In this document: positions 34,081 through 46,122 of the stretch, piece by piece | Position numbering within the stretch: position 1 is the first letter of the stretch | How the letters are laid out: every line of letters starts with the position of its first letter | Origin: Gnetum montanum | Lineage: Eukaryota; Streptophyta; Gnetopsida; Gnetales; Gnetaceae | DNA length: 64,000 bases | Direction of reading: 5' to 3' | NCBI GenBank assembly: GCA_015680685.1 | Contig: MNCI01023346.1 | Coordinates: 276,971 to 340,970 of the forward strand | Made by a program: the position numbers and the translations under genes | The notes under the pieces: model-generated | Database searches by the model: none | What the model saw: the letters and a program-made list of their open reading frames with translations, nothing else | What the model was told of the DNA's origin: nothing

Positions 34081-36140
34081 TTACCCTGAGAATAAGGTAA
34101 CTGTTTGGGCATCTATTTTTTTAACAAAAATGGGATTGAGTGCATATGCCCCCATCTCTTGTAGATGTGCCATGACTAGACAACATTCCTTGTGATGTTT
34201 GTATGGACACACAATGCAACCTTCCTCATCTATGGAGCTGGTGTCTAAGCACTTAGCCACTAAAGCAAGTTTTCGTTTCTGTCCAAACTCTTTTTTTTTT
34301 CCTCTTGTCTTTTCCTTTTCCAACGGCTTGCTCAGTTCTTTCCTTCATAATCCTTAATATAGTTGCAAATTTTTCATCAACAAAATCGCACATTTTCTCT
34401 ACTTTGGGTATGATGTCATTTATAGATTTTTGGACAGGTAGAGTCTTTTTTTGGATGGCCTAATCCAAGGTTTCCTCCTCTTGTGTATCGTAGACCCATG
34501 CATCTCTTTTTTGAATTGATGGATCTCTATTATACTATTTAGTCAATTCCCTCTTTCTTAGCTTACCTTCCTCCTTTTCCACTTGGTCAATTAGTCTTTG
34601 GATGCGATGGGTGGTCATTTCTAATAACTTACCTTGGGCATAAACCCTAAGAGTCTCTCTAGTTTTGCTTTGTAGCCCATCTATAATGTGCCTGAGATGT
34701 TTCCTTGATGAAAATTCGTGACCTAGGGATTTGTGCAACAGTGAATGGTATCTACGCATTGCTAGATAAAGGGTCTCATGAGTCCCTTGCTTCCATCCCT
34801 AGATCTATTTTCTTAAGTTAGAGACTCATGAATAAGTTTGATATTTTTCATTAAAGAGTTTGAGCATGGTACTCTAACATCTGATTAATTCAGGTTCTAG
34901 TGACTTGTACCAACTCTTGGAAGCATCTTTAACTTTTGCCAATCATTTTTGATGTTTTATAAGGTGCAAGCATCATGAAAAGCTTGAAGGTAATGTTGTG
35001 GATCAACATTATAGCCACCTTCAAATCTTGGCATGTTGTTCATGTCTAGCTGTTTGATTTGGCTATCCCTCATGTGCTTCGTTGGGATGTGAATAGCTTC
35101 CTATATGTTGATCATATTATGAGTTTCCATCAAGGGTTCATCATCTTAATCAGGTTCATGTGCTCTATTGTAGTAGCACCCCCTTATGTGCTCATCTCTT
35201 TCATGATTTATATGATCCCATCATCTGCGTTGCTCATATTCTTCATTTTTTGAATTAGAATGTCCCGAATAACAGTCATGATGATCATGGTGATCATGAG
35301 CTCTCCTCTCTTCCCTATCATGATCTTTGTACCTTTGCCTCCTTTTGTCATAGCCTTCTAATGATTGTAAGGATGCAAATGAGGTAGTAGAAGAACAGTA
35401 ATAGCTTGTCCTCCTATGTAACTCTAATGTTTATCTCTGTGGGATTTAGTAGGAACTCTTAGTCTTGAGTCCTACTTGTACCTTGAGTCTTTCACCTCTT
35501 ACCTAAGCTTCTCTACTAATTTGGAGTGTGATTTATTCTTGACAAGTTCATCCAGTCAAATGATAGGTGTTTGTGATTGGAACTCATGATTATGGTGGAG
35601 TTGTTTAGCAATGAACGCATCTCCATCAAGCTCCTCCAAGATAACAGTAGAATTAACTTTCTTTCCTTTGTCTTGTTCATGTCTTGCCTCTATATCTTAG
35701 TCTTTCCTTAAATTCTCCTTAGTAGGCTCATATGGACGACAGGTCATGTATTTGGTTTCATGATACCCTCCAATTACTTCACTTAGTTTCATCCCCTTAA
35801 GGGCAATTTGGAGCATAATGGGTGTTGAACATTTCGATGGTAGAACAATGTTCCCTTGCAAATCTCTCCACCTAAGTTTCCTAACCTGATGAAAGATGAA
35901 TGTGAAGTTGAGATAGTAAGGATCATGATGAGCATATGAAATCCTTATCTACATTGGCATGCTCCAGTATTCTTCTTCTTCAATTCTGTCACTGCTTCTC
36001 CTTGGTTCCCTAGCAGGTGATGTGGTATTCTTGTTTGAAGCCCTGTGATATTTCTTTAAGACATTTGTTTTAAGTGTGTTTTTCTTAGGGTTATGAAATT
36101 TGACTTTGTGTTTCAGGTACAACGAATTTTGAGAAATCAA
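34081..36140 (-). pseudogene. gag of element B
   Basis: The N-terminal part reads through ISYAHHDPYYLNFTFIFHQ and GNIVLPSK, matching the N-terminal Gag extension of C and D. The capsid region (about 35000-34535) carries SWYKSLEPE and MRRYHSLLHKSLGHEF. The knuckle CIVCPYKHHKECC, again CX2CX3HX4C, lies at 34132-34218 followed by HLQEMGAYALNP. Many stops and frame changes are present. Confidence 0.75.
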
Positions 36141-36162
36141 TTACTAAGCATACATTGGCTTG

Positions 36163-36180
36163 TCCCCGGCAATGGTGCTA
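36163..36180 (-). other. Primer binding site of element B
   Basis: TAGCACCATTGCCGGGGA on the minus strand, one base after the LTR. It differs from the canonical tRNA-Asp-type TGGCGCCATTGCCGGGGA by two G-to-A changes. Confidence 0.8.
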
Positions 36181-36181
36181 A

Positions 36182-37032
36182 TGATGAGCGGTGGAGTTAT
36201 CGAACACCCAATCATACAAGATACTAGTGTTCACACATAGCCCAATTGTAATCTATGGATGAGGCAATTGGAACATGCTAGTAATTAGTTCAAGTTCGAG
36301 ATCATTGTCTTCCCACGTGGAGCTAGTATAATCTATGTGTATGGTTTAGCTCTTAGTGAGGTGTATGATAAATGATGTTGTGTTGGCCATATCTCCTAGC
36401 TACAATGGTAAAGTAGGAAAACAATAAAACAATCTACTCTAGCCTAGAGCAATGAGCATCCACTCCTAGCTTGCCGTACATGCCTTAGGCTCATGTAATT
36501 GTTACTAGGATTACCAAGCCAATTCACTATTAAGTAAATCAAGTGAAACCACTACTAGGTTACCAAACAATCACACTTAAATGCTCGCAAGCAATCATAC
36601 TCATTTTGCTTTACTAATGAACAAAGTAAGTAAAGTACTTAGAAATGTAATTAATTAAACTAGGAAAACAGTAACATGTATGCTAAGTAAAATAATAAAG
36701 TTAAGTGAATGATGCAATGATGGAAAGCAATCTCAATCTTTATTTCCATCATGAACTATGTGTAAGTACATTTCACTCAAATAAAGACTCAAAACAACTA
36801 CTCGACATCACACTATGGGCATTCACTCTCTATCGCTAAGCTACAAAAACAAATTGTAAGAGTCTACCTAAGATTTGAATGAAACGTTGTTGGATCGTGG
36901 GCCTAAGTGTTGTATTTATAAGCCTACATGTGTCCATGATATATGATATCTAACATTGTAGCTTGTGCCCCAATATCACAGCTCTCATATCGAATGCCTA
37001 ACATTGTAGCTAGTCAAAAACACGATTTATCA
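36182..37032 (-). repeat. 5' LTR of element B
   Basis: 851 bases; on the minus strand it begins TGATAAATCG and ends GCTCATCA. It aligns with 29276-30171. Confidence 0.88.
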
Positions 37033-37053
37033 ATTATCTTTTAAATTAACCAT
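37033..37053 (-). mobile_element. 21-base LINE sliver between elements B and C
   Basis: The sequence between the two gypsy elements contains the right-hand ATTAT copy for B and the left-hand ACCAT copy for C. On the minus strand it reads MVNLKDN in the frame that joins the LINE segments at 46691 and 29275. Confidence 0.7.
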
Positions 37054-38032
37054 TGATGAGAGCGGTTACTCTAGTGATTTGTTCTAATTATTAGAGTAAT
37101 TACTTTAGTGATATATTCTAATTATTAGAGCAATTACTCTAGCAATTTGTTCTAATTATTAGAGCAGTTACTCTAGCAGTTTATTCTAATTATTAGAGCA
37201 GTTACTCTAGCGGTTTATTCTAATTATTAGAGTGGTTACTCTAATTATTAGAGTAGTTGCTCCCAAGCTTATAAATACAGTGCCCAGGCACATAATTGGG
37301 AAAGAAGTCTTTTAGCAGTCAAGTAGCGAAACTATTGTAGTCTATTTGAAAGTTAGAGTATTTTCCAAGTGCCTATAGTAGGAGATCTAAGTGTGGACGG
37401 ATCTTTATTAGAGCATGGTGTACTTCAGCACACTTTATGTACGGCAATAAAGACGAGCTCTTCGATTCATCCTTGTAGCACTTGAGATTTATTTTCTTAC
37501 GCATTTCTTTAATTTTATTTTCTTATGCATTTATTTTATTTTATTTTATTTTATGCACTTTACATTTCTGTTATTAGCACAAAAATTCATTTTGATCAAT
37601 TAAGAAAATCGTTAAATTACACTAGCACAACCACTTTGCGCATGCATGTAATGCTTAGTAACCCAATAACGATTAGCGTTTGGTAATCCCAGCAGTGTTA
37701 CACTGGTTTAGAATGTGTACGGCAAGTGGGAACGGATGCTGGTGTTAGGATTAGTTAGAACTTAGTTAATGAATAGTTAAGTTAAATTAGTCACTTAGTT
37801 ACCTTTCTCCTTCCCTACTAGTGTAAGACATAAAAGCTATAAAAATCATATGCCTCAAGCTTACTTAACCATACAATCGTGACATATAGGTAAGCTTAGA
37901 AAGACAACGATCAACCAACCCGTCCTTGTTCCACAAGGGCGCATAAGCACTTAGTCCTTGGAATTCGACCGGATCATGCGTAAAATGCTCGTCTTTGTAT
38001 GGTTAAGCGTAGGGGTACCTCGCTGCTCATCA
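37054..38032 (+). repeat. 5' LTR of element C with tandem palindromic repeats
   Basis: 979 bases, TGATGAGAGCGG...GCTCATCA. The U3 part (37064-37255) is a tandem array of about five 34-base units, each containing TTCTAATTATTAGAG, a near-palindrome. The TATA-like box TTATAAATAC is at 37269-37278 and an AATAAAG signal near 37447. Confidence 0.9.
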
Positions 38033-38033
38033 T

Positions 38034-38051
38034 TGGCACCATTGCCGAGGA
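38034..38051 (+). other. Primer binding site of element C
   Basis: TGGCACCATTGCCGAGGA directly after the 5' LTR; two changes from the tRNA-Asp-complementary form. Confidence 0.85.
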
Positions 38052-38168
38052 CTTAGTTGTTTGTGCACTAACTAGAATATAGGAAATCATTCACATCGTT
38101 GGAATGAACCCTTAGGATTGATTGAGAAAATAATAAACAAGGATACATTGCACACTGAATAGACAAGA

Positions 38169-40814
38169 ATGTCTCCTTCTTCGTATGAAAGCGCCTCACC
38201 GCCTAGGTCTAAAACATAAAATAATCTGCAGCGTAATACACATGACATTGATCTTCTAGTCCCTCAACAAGCTCGAGCGATATATATTCATCCCAATGAG
38301 TATATACTAGACTTTACCTTTATCCTCCATCAAGATGAACAACTGCGTTAGTAAGATTTAGAGGGTAACATAGTATTACCTCCCGATCATTCAATCCCAA
38401 GCATGCTTCTTCGTACTCTTACACAAATTGGCATGCTACACTTACATGCAGAATACATTGTGCAAGACCATGACTCGAGAGAACACCATCCCACGAAGGC
38501 ACAACATCAAAGGGACTTGCGACAGGAGAGACATCATAAGTCTTTGAAAGATAAGTGGTCTTAAGATGCCCCACATGTCTTAAGCGAAAATGAGGGTGGT
38601 GAACCTACCTTAGGCAGTCGCCCACATAACGATGTTCCTCCCCTTAACTTTGGCCAAGGGATTGTGTATCAGAACCTTCATTTCACTATTCATAACCCAG
38701 GTTCTAATACCCACGAGTACAAAGGATCTGAAAAAAGGACACAGATACATGATAAAGGTGCACATTCTGATCGCAATTGCAATCGAGGCCGTGATCACCG
38801 AAGAGAAGGTAGCAAGCACTATCATGGTGACAGTTCTCCTTCTTCTTCACCTTCATCATCTCCTTCATCCTCTCCTTCAATATCTGAATGCAGTCATAAG
38901 GAAAAAGACCATGGGGATAAAGGTAGGCAAAGTGGAAGTCATAGACAAAATAGCTAGGAAAGGGGACGAGGGCACTCTAGAGAGTCATGACATAGAAGAA
39001 GAAAGAGTAGGGAACAATGTAAACATCATCGACGCCATGGATGAGACGATCACGATGAACCCCTACTCGCTGTTCAAAGTATGTTAAACATAATTGAGGC
39101 TATTATAATTCCAACAAGGCACCAAAAAGATAGTAGGATCCAGAGATTAGATATGAACAACATCCCACGATTTGAAGGGGGATACAATGTTGATCCTCAG
39201 AATCATTTACAAGCATTCCATGATTCGTGTGCCTTATAGAACATAGAGAAAAAATGGCAAAAACTTAAGTTGTTTCCACAGACATTAGTTAAAGAAGCAG
39301 AAAGCTTGTACCAGTCTTTAGAACCAGAATCCATTCATAGGTGGAGTACTATATTAGAACTATTTAATGACAAATACCAAACGTACTCCTGAGTGTATAA
39401 CTTGTGAAAGCAAATCCAAGGCTAGAAACAAGGAGGACATGAATCCTTGGATGCTACCATGGACCGATACTATGCATTGTTACATCATTGTCCTAGCCAT
39501 GGTTATTCGCAAAGGGATCAAATGCACCATCTCGTGGATGGGCTTAGGCATGAAACAAGAAGTACCCTTAGGACTTATGCCCAAGGGAGACTATTCGAGC
39601 TTAGGTCCCATCAAATTCAAAGACTATTAGAGCAAGTTGCTAAGGAAGAAGGTGAGCCATGGAAGAGAGAAAGTGCGGAAGAGTATAACCAAGATCCTTC
39701 CCTTCGGAAGAGGGGACTAAGATTTTGTGAGGATGAAGAAGATTCACCACTCGAAGAGATGGTGAATAGGAAAAATTTGCCTATCCAAAAGATTACATCA
39801 GAAGTTTTGACAAAGGTAGACCAAATGTGGGATTCCCTAGATAATAGATTTCAAACTGTTCTTAAAATAATAGAGGAGTCTAGAGAGTAAAGTAGTGATT
39901 GTGAAAAAAGAAAAAAGAGAGAAGCTGAACATGCATGTAGCAAAGGGTAAGGGCAAAGTTTTCATCATTGAAGAGGTTGTGGATTCAGAAATAGACAATG
40001 ATAGTGGATGCAAGATATGTTAATATGACCATCCTAAGGGATGTTGCCTTATAATCTCACATCTGCAGAAGTTTGGGCTTTATGCACTCAACCCATGATT
40101 AAATAAAAGGCAAACACCCCAAAGATTACCTTATCCTTAAGGTAACCCAAGGCAGTTCCACCAACCCTTAACATATTAGCCTAGTGGAACTCCATGATAA
40201 TCGATTGAGCAATATGAACAATGGCAACACCCACAATCATGGGGAATGCCACCACCAAGGCAACAGTATCCTTACCAGCAACCTGGTCCATATGGATATT
40301 ACATGCAGTAGCCAATCTCCCCATGTGATTCTATTGGTCACATCACTCCTCAACCTCACTACCAAGCCTGCAAGTATTATGGGACTCCCTCTTCTAGAGA
40401 TGATATTCTGCAAGCATATCATCATTCTCATCTGACCACATTTCTTCCACCAATAGCTCCACTACCACCTGCTCCTGCGATGCAAGGTGACATCCCTACC
40501 CAACCACAACAACGGAACACCACAAGGGTTGTTAACTCTCAACCTACTGTTAGTTCCAACAACCACATGAAGAAAAGACCTTTCTTTAGAACCAATAGTC
40601 CAACCAAGCTGTTGCAATCACAAGCAGCTGATTCCTTAGATGCCTTAGTATCAATCAAAACTTCAGAGCCCCCTTCAACCCAATCACCGGACTCAACGCA
40701 TATGGTCATGCTAACACATGCCATCATCAATTGGATCAAAGCTAGCCACCTTCTTAGGAAATTCTCTAATCCTGGGAGTCCTCTGATATATACTTACAAA
40801 TTGCTCGAAATGCG
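38169..40814 (+). pseudogene. gag of element C
   Basis: From ATG 38169: the N-terminal extension (HPNEYILDFTFILHQDEQ, GNIVLPP), a basic His/Arg/Lys region with SPSSSPSSSPSSSP (about 38838-38880), the capsid core (39150-39400, FEGGYNVDPQNHLQAF), a second capsid part (39447-39890, open 147 codons, YYALLHHCPSHGYSQRDQ), the knuckle CKIC(stop)YDHPKGCC at 40009-40047 and a Pro/Gln-rich tail. The stops include ones where D has Trp or Gln. Confidence 0.8.
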
Positions 40815-41459
40815 TTGTGCAAGGCTCTTTTGGATTCAAGTTCCAATGTTAACTTGATTTCTCAAGAAATGTACAAGGCTTGGAAATTGCCTCCATTGAA
40901 AAAGAGCAACATCCATCTAGAGTTGGCCGACCATTCCATGACTGTCCCATTAAAACTGGTGGAAGACATTGTTACCATTGTTTGTGGGTGGTCGTACCTA
41001 GCTGACTTCCTAGTGATTTAGGTAAACAACAGTAAGGGGAACTTCCCAATCATAATGGGAAGAGCATGGCTAATCAACATCGACACATGCTAAGGAATCC
41101 GTGATCTTTCCCTAGAAATATCAAAGGAAAATACATTTGGAAAGATTGAGAAGAAGAAAGTTTCGTGCATCGCATACAATGACACAGGATGTAATTATAT
41201 GCAGAGGTCATGGTTTGTGCAAAGTTTAGCATTGCCTACATGCAATCAATGTGCACAAGTGATTAACATACAAAGATGCCTATATGCAGCAACCACACGA
41301 CAGGAAAACACCCAGTGGCTGATAATTGATCAAGAAAGCAATTCACTCATATGCATGGAACCAACTGAGGGTTTGACTTGTGCTTACATTGATAGCATAG
41401 ACGCATTAGAGCAAGTCCACTGCCAATGTCCAAGTCTTAACCTTGAAAATATCAACTAA
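40815..41459 (+). pseudogene. Protease and linker domain of element C
   Basis: Retropepsin-like start ALLDSSSNVNLIS (Athila relatives have D-L-G; here D-S-S), the ELADHSMTVPL strand and a flap-to-core segment FPIIMGRAWL. The linker that follows has Cys-rich LPTCNQCAQVINIQRCLYAA, WLIIDQESNS and SIDALEQ. Two stops (at 41020 and 41091) break the frame. Confidence 0.8.
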
Positions 41460-41465
41460 GGGAAG

Positions 41466-42288
41466 TTGGAAATCCCTAAGAAATTTAAGCAGGAGCCTCT
41501 TGAGCAGAAACCATTACCCACCGATATGAAATACACATTCCTTAAAAATGGAAAATCAGTAATTATCAATGCTAAGTTTGCTCCTCAACAGAAAGAAGAA
41601 CTACTAGAGGTAATAAATAAATGGTCGAAAGCCTTTGCTTGGTCATATCTTGAATTAACTAGCATAGATCCTAGGATATGCCAACATAGAATTTACACTG
41701 ACCCCTCCATGAAGCCTCAAAGACAACTGCAGAGGCGATTGAACCCTAAGCTGAAGCAAGTAGTTAAGGAAGAAATTGAACAGCTTCTCAAGGCTGGGTT
41801 CATATACCCCATTGCTGATAGCGAATGGGTTAGCCCCTTAGTTATTGTGCCAAAAAAGGAAGGAAAATGGAGGGTATGCATAAATTTCAGGCTACTAAAT
41901 ATGGAAACATTCAAAAATCACTTTCCATTGCCATTTGTCGACCAAATCTTAGACATCATCGCAAGGCATCGCTATTACAATTTTATGGATGGATATAGCG
42001 GATATAACCAAATACAAATAGTCCCAGAAGACCAAGCCAAGACTATGTTCACCAATCCTTGGGGAACGTTCGCATACAAACAGATGCCATTTGGCTTGTG
42101 CAATGCCCCTACAACATTTCAACAACTAGTTCTAAGTATATTCCAACAGCAGATAGGGAATGGCGTGGAGGTCTTTATGGATGACCTCTCCACTTATGGA
42201 GAAAACTTTGATCAAGCCTTGGACCAGTTGGAGCAAGTGTTAAAAAGATGTGTAGAAACCAATTTGAGGCTCAACTGGCAAAAAAGCC
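41466..42288 (+). CDS. Reverse transcriptase of element C (open up to the gap)
   Basis: Gypsy/Athila reverse transcriptase that copies element RNA into DNA. The order is KEEIEQLLKAGFIYPIADS, WVSPLVIVPKKEGKWRVC, FPLPFVDQILD, FMDGYSGYNQI (motif A with catalytic Asp), PFGLCNAPTTFQ, and VFMDDLSTYG (catalytic Asp pair), ending at LRLNWQKS just before the N run. No stop occurs from 41466, so this is the best-preserved enzyme of the lineage here. The frame happens to continue after the N run (ADHLSRL, RNase H end), but gap length is not reliable. Confidence 0.9.
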
Positions 42289-42703
42289 NNNNNNNNNNNN
42301 NNNNNNNNNNNNNNNNNNNNNNNNNNNNNNNNNNNNNNNNNNNNNNNNNNNNNNNNNNNNNNNNNNNNNNNNNNNNNNNNNNNNNNNNNNNNNNNNNNNN
42401 NNNNNNNNNNNNNNNNNNNNNNNNNNNNNNNNNNNNNNNNNNNNNNNNNNNNNNNNNNNNNNNNNNNNNNNNNNNNNNNNNNNNNNNNNNNNNNNNNNNN
42501 NNNNNNNNNNNNNNNNNNNNNNNNNNNNNNNNNNNNNNNNNNNNNNNNNNNNNNNNNNNNNNNNNNNNNNNNNNNNNNNNNNNNNNNNNNNNNNNNNNNN
42601 NNNNNNNNNNNNNNNNNNNNNNNNNNNNNNNNNNNNNNNNNNNNNNNNNNNNNNNNNNNNNNNNNNNNNNNNNNNNNNNNNNNNNNNNNNNNNNNNNNNN
42701 NNN
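42289..42703. other. Assembly gap (415 N) within element C pol
   Basis: Replaces the end of reverse transcriptase and nearly all of RNase H. About 260 codons (near 800 bases) would be expected between NWQKS and the RNase H end ADHLSRL, so the N count probably understates the missing length unless the copy is deleted. Confidence 0.9.
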
Positions 42704-44220
42704 GATGATCAATCGCAAGGGCATCGAGAATGTAGTTGCTGATCATTTATCTCGGTTGCGATGGGACAACAAAGAGGATGAGTATCCAATTTTTAATCAT
42801 TTCCCTGATGAATTCCTCTTTCCTGGTGTAGTGAATAATTAATCACCCACGAAGACAAACTGGTATAGTAGCATTCTTACCTATCTCCTCACCCAACAAA
42901 CACCACAAGAGTTAAACCTTAAGAAAAAACAACAACTTCTTCACCAAGCCAAGTATTTTATGGAGATCAATGCACAACTTTATAAAGTGTGTCCCAATGG
43001 CTTGGTTTGATGGTGTGTTCCTGATATAGATCAATTGCGAGTTCTCCAAGATGCTCATGAGGGTCCTTGTGGGGATCATTACACTGGGAGACGAACGACC
43101 ATCAAAATCCTGCTTGTAGGATATTATTGGCCTACATTATTTCGGGACGCCCATCATTTTGTCCAATCTTGTGAGCATTGTCAACGTGATGGGGGAATGA
43201 CTACTAGAATGGAGGATCCGCAACAATGTATTCAACCATTAGAACCCTTTGACATTTGGGGAATTGATTTTATGGGGCCAATTACACTAATGTCCAATGG
43301 AAAAGCTTATATTATTGTTGTTGTTGATTACCTAACAAAATGGGTAGAAGCAGCTGCTATTAAGAATTGTACATCATCTACAGCTGCATGATTTGTTCAA
43401 CAAAAAATCATAAACAGGTTTGGTGTGTCGCATGCACTTTTTTTAGACAATGATATGCACTTCACAAGTGCAACTTTTCGAAAATTAATGCAATGCTTAG
43501 GGGTTGAACATAAACTGACAACACCATACTGCCCCCAAGCTAACGGTCTAGCCGAAGTCACCAACAGGGAGATTACAAAAATATTGACAAGAACTATTAG
43601 CAAGTTTAGGCGAGGCTAGAGCACTAAACTGAACGATGCTCTTTGGGCATACCGCTCCACATGAAAACTCCCTATAGGCTACTCTCCCTATGAGTTAGTG
43701 TACGGTAAATTACCAATGCTTCCCATTCAAACTGAGCTCTGTACACTATCCACGACATGTGACCTCAACCATGACCTTGACCTAGCATAGAAACCACGAT
43801 TAGTAACCCTTAATTTGCTAGATGAAAATTGACTAGCTGCCCTGTCATCTAATGAATTGCAGAAGGCATTCAATAAGCAACATCATAACCTAAGGATTAG
43901 GAAAGTTAAATATCAACCAGGAGATAACGTTCTCTACTGGAATCCCACACATGTGCCACAACGTACTAAATTTCAAACACTGTGGGAAGGACCTTATATT
44001 ATTTATGCAACTTTTCCTTCAGGGGCCATGAAAATATACAAACCTGAGAGCCCAGACAAGAAACTATTGGTCAACGTGCAACAAATCAAACCTTTTCATG
44101 AGCTTAGGATAGCCAGTACACATGCTACCTCTATTAGTGGACAAACCTTGCTCACTATTTCAGATCTCCTCCTTCCAACTCAGTCATGGGGGAGATGGCT
44201 ACCTATGCTAACCATTCTAG
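42704..44220 (+). pseudogene. RNase H end, integrase and C-terminal domain of element C
   Basis: After ADHLSRL at the RNase H end, integrase shows the HHCC zinc part (HEGPCGDHYTGRR ... CEHCQRDGG), the catalytic Asp in WGIDFMGP, the second in LFLDNDMHF and the Glu in GLAEVTNREI, so all three acidic residues remain. Stops interrupt at 43389, 43617 and elsewhere. The C-terminal domain (43857-44220) has YQPGDNVLYWN and LWEGPYIIYATFPSG, the strand-rich tail of gypsy integrases, ending in LLVNVQQIKPFHE. Confidence 0.87.
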
Positions 44221-46122
44221 GCCCTCAATTCTTTTTGAATTTTTTTTTTACATGTTTTTGTTTCACACATTTTTGTTTTACACATTTTTCCAACTTTTCT
44301 TATTTTTGTTTTACACCATCGTTCATATTTTTACCATTTCTTTGTTTGCTTGATTTAATTTTATTCGTCATCCAATAAGTGCTCATGATGGTGGATTGAA
44401 TTATATCATATTGATTACTAATGTTTGGTTTTTACCTTTGAATTATGATGCTAATATTAAGGTATGGTTCTTTTGGTAAAATAAGCAATGAGTCCATGTT
44501 GTCCACTCATCCATACAACTCTATGGTCTCCTTTGGCTTGGAACTGTACAGTCGCTTTTTCTAAGTAAACTTGTTAATGAATTGGTGGCTGGGTATTTTT
44601 CAAACCAAGGAAAGACTTAAAGGATGAAAAGGGTGTGACTTCAAGGGGATTTGATGCATTTGTGCTAGCCATTCTCTTAGGTGCTTCGATGCTTTTTCTT
44701 GGGTTTTCCGCCATTCTAACATTGTTCAAAAATTGGGAAGCTGAATGAATAAAAATAAGTCTTTGCATGGTGTGGTTCTCACATAAAAAAAAACAAAAAA
44801 AATGTGAGAATTCAAAGCACACCCCTTAGACATAATAAAGCAATATAGACTACAAGCACTGGTTATGGAACTAGAAAGACATCTTACCCATGCCTAAAGT
44901 TTCCCTCTAACTAAGGCCCTTTCTCGCTTCCTGCTTCTCCATCTCGCTCTCCTCGGAATGGTGGTGACTCTTTGTGGAAGCATTCTTGTTGCTTCAAGTG
45001 GATGGATTGGTCAAGTGGGTTGATGCAAGATCACTAGATGTGGTTTTTTTGAGTCTGGATTTGGGATGAGTTCTACTCAGTTACATTAACCATAAAATAC
45101 ACAAGGGACTTTACACAACCTTGTTTTTGGAATTCCATTCCATTCTCTCCTCTCCATCTTTCTTCCCATTTTCCACCTCATTGCCAATTTTATCATTAGT
45201 CCGTTTTGAGTTGATGCATTTTTTTTCTTTGATAAATTTTTGTGGGTAAGTTTTTAACTCTTACTTCCAAATGACATTCCTAGAGCCCTTGGACTCTTTG
45301 GTTTGTGGGTTTGTCAGGGCATAAAAGGCATGAGCTTGCTTTGGGGAGGACCCACTGGCATTCCTTTTTGGTACAATTATTAAGTTCTTTTCCTTAAACA
45401 TTTCCTACAATCAATCATTTCTTGTTTCATCCCCATCCATGACATCGATTTTATTGGCATTTTCATTGATATTTTTCATGTTTCTCATGTTTTTCCATTT
45501 TATAGCTACCGGAGGTTCGCTCTTAGTCATGGGGTCCCTGGCACAAATTTTTCAATTTTTTCCATTTTACTAATTGCCTAACCCCTACACCTTGGGTAGT
45601 TGCCAGTGATAAATCTCCGAACCAGTTTCTACCATAACCACAACTCAGCCAATGCGCTTCATATTGAGGCCAGGTATCTATTGCATTGTGGATTATCTAT
45701 CCTTGCTCATTTGTGATTGTGTTGTGTGTGTAGATGGTGATCATACAAACAATGGACTGGGCTTGGAGGAAGCACTCAGGATGGATAGAAACTGAAGCAT
45801 TTACGAAAGGAGCAAGTCTGGTGGTGTGGCTATGGATAAACAACAGAAGGCACAATATTAGCATTGGCAGCAACACGCTTCATTTTCTTTCTCTCTCTTT
45901 CTCTACAAGCTGCCAAATAAAGGCTTGGATGTCATTTATGTACTAGTGTTCACCACAATGGTCATGAACACTAATGTTGTAATATGCTTATTGATCTGTT
46001 CACTGGGCACGTTGAGTCTGTCATCCCATTCCACCATCAATTTTCAATTAGTTAATAATCCCATACCTTCCCAATATTTTGTAAGGAACTTGAGGACGAG
46101 TTTTCATTCAATTGTGGGGGCA
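44221..46122 (+). other. 3' noncoding region of element C
   Basis: T-rich start, the conserved hairpin at 44769-44823, the 19-mer TGCTTTGGGGAGGACCCAC at 45337-45355, and the final block CCCATACCTTCCCAATATTTT before the purine tract. No env-like or other coding frame is visible. Confidence 0.75.
44769..44823 (+). other. Conserved hairpin, copy in element C
   Basis: Outer arms GGTGTG/CACACC, inner arms TTCTCACAT/ATGTGAGAA (9 bp), A-rich loop. Confidence 0.68.

Larger units (their letters stand above)
29276..37032 (-). mobile_element. Element B: Athila-like Ty3/gypsy retrotransposon, heavily decayed
   Basis: LTRs at 36182-37032 (5', minus strand) and 29276-30171 (3'); both flanks carry ATTAT (29271-29275 and 37033-37037), a perfect target duplication. 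The primer site follows the 5' LTR. Gag, protease, linker domain, reverse transcriptase, RNase H and integrase fragments follow in the usual gypsy order, all broken by many stops. Unlike A, C and D it has no long 3' noncoding region: only about 190 bases separate the integrase remnant from the 3' LTR, so a deletion removed the rest. Confidence 0.92.

Noticed and set aside
37064-37255. Regularly spaced repeats resembling a CRISPR array
   Set aside because: Units are contiguous without unique spacers, lie in the U3 of an LTR and recur in the sister LTR; this is plant nuclear DNA.
44221-46122. An env-like gene after pol, as in some Athila elements
   Set aside because: No continuous frame, signal peptide or transmembrane pattern; only noncoding conserved blocks.
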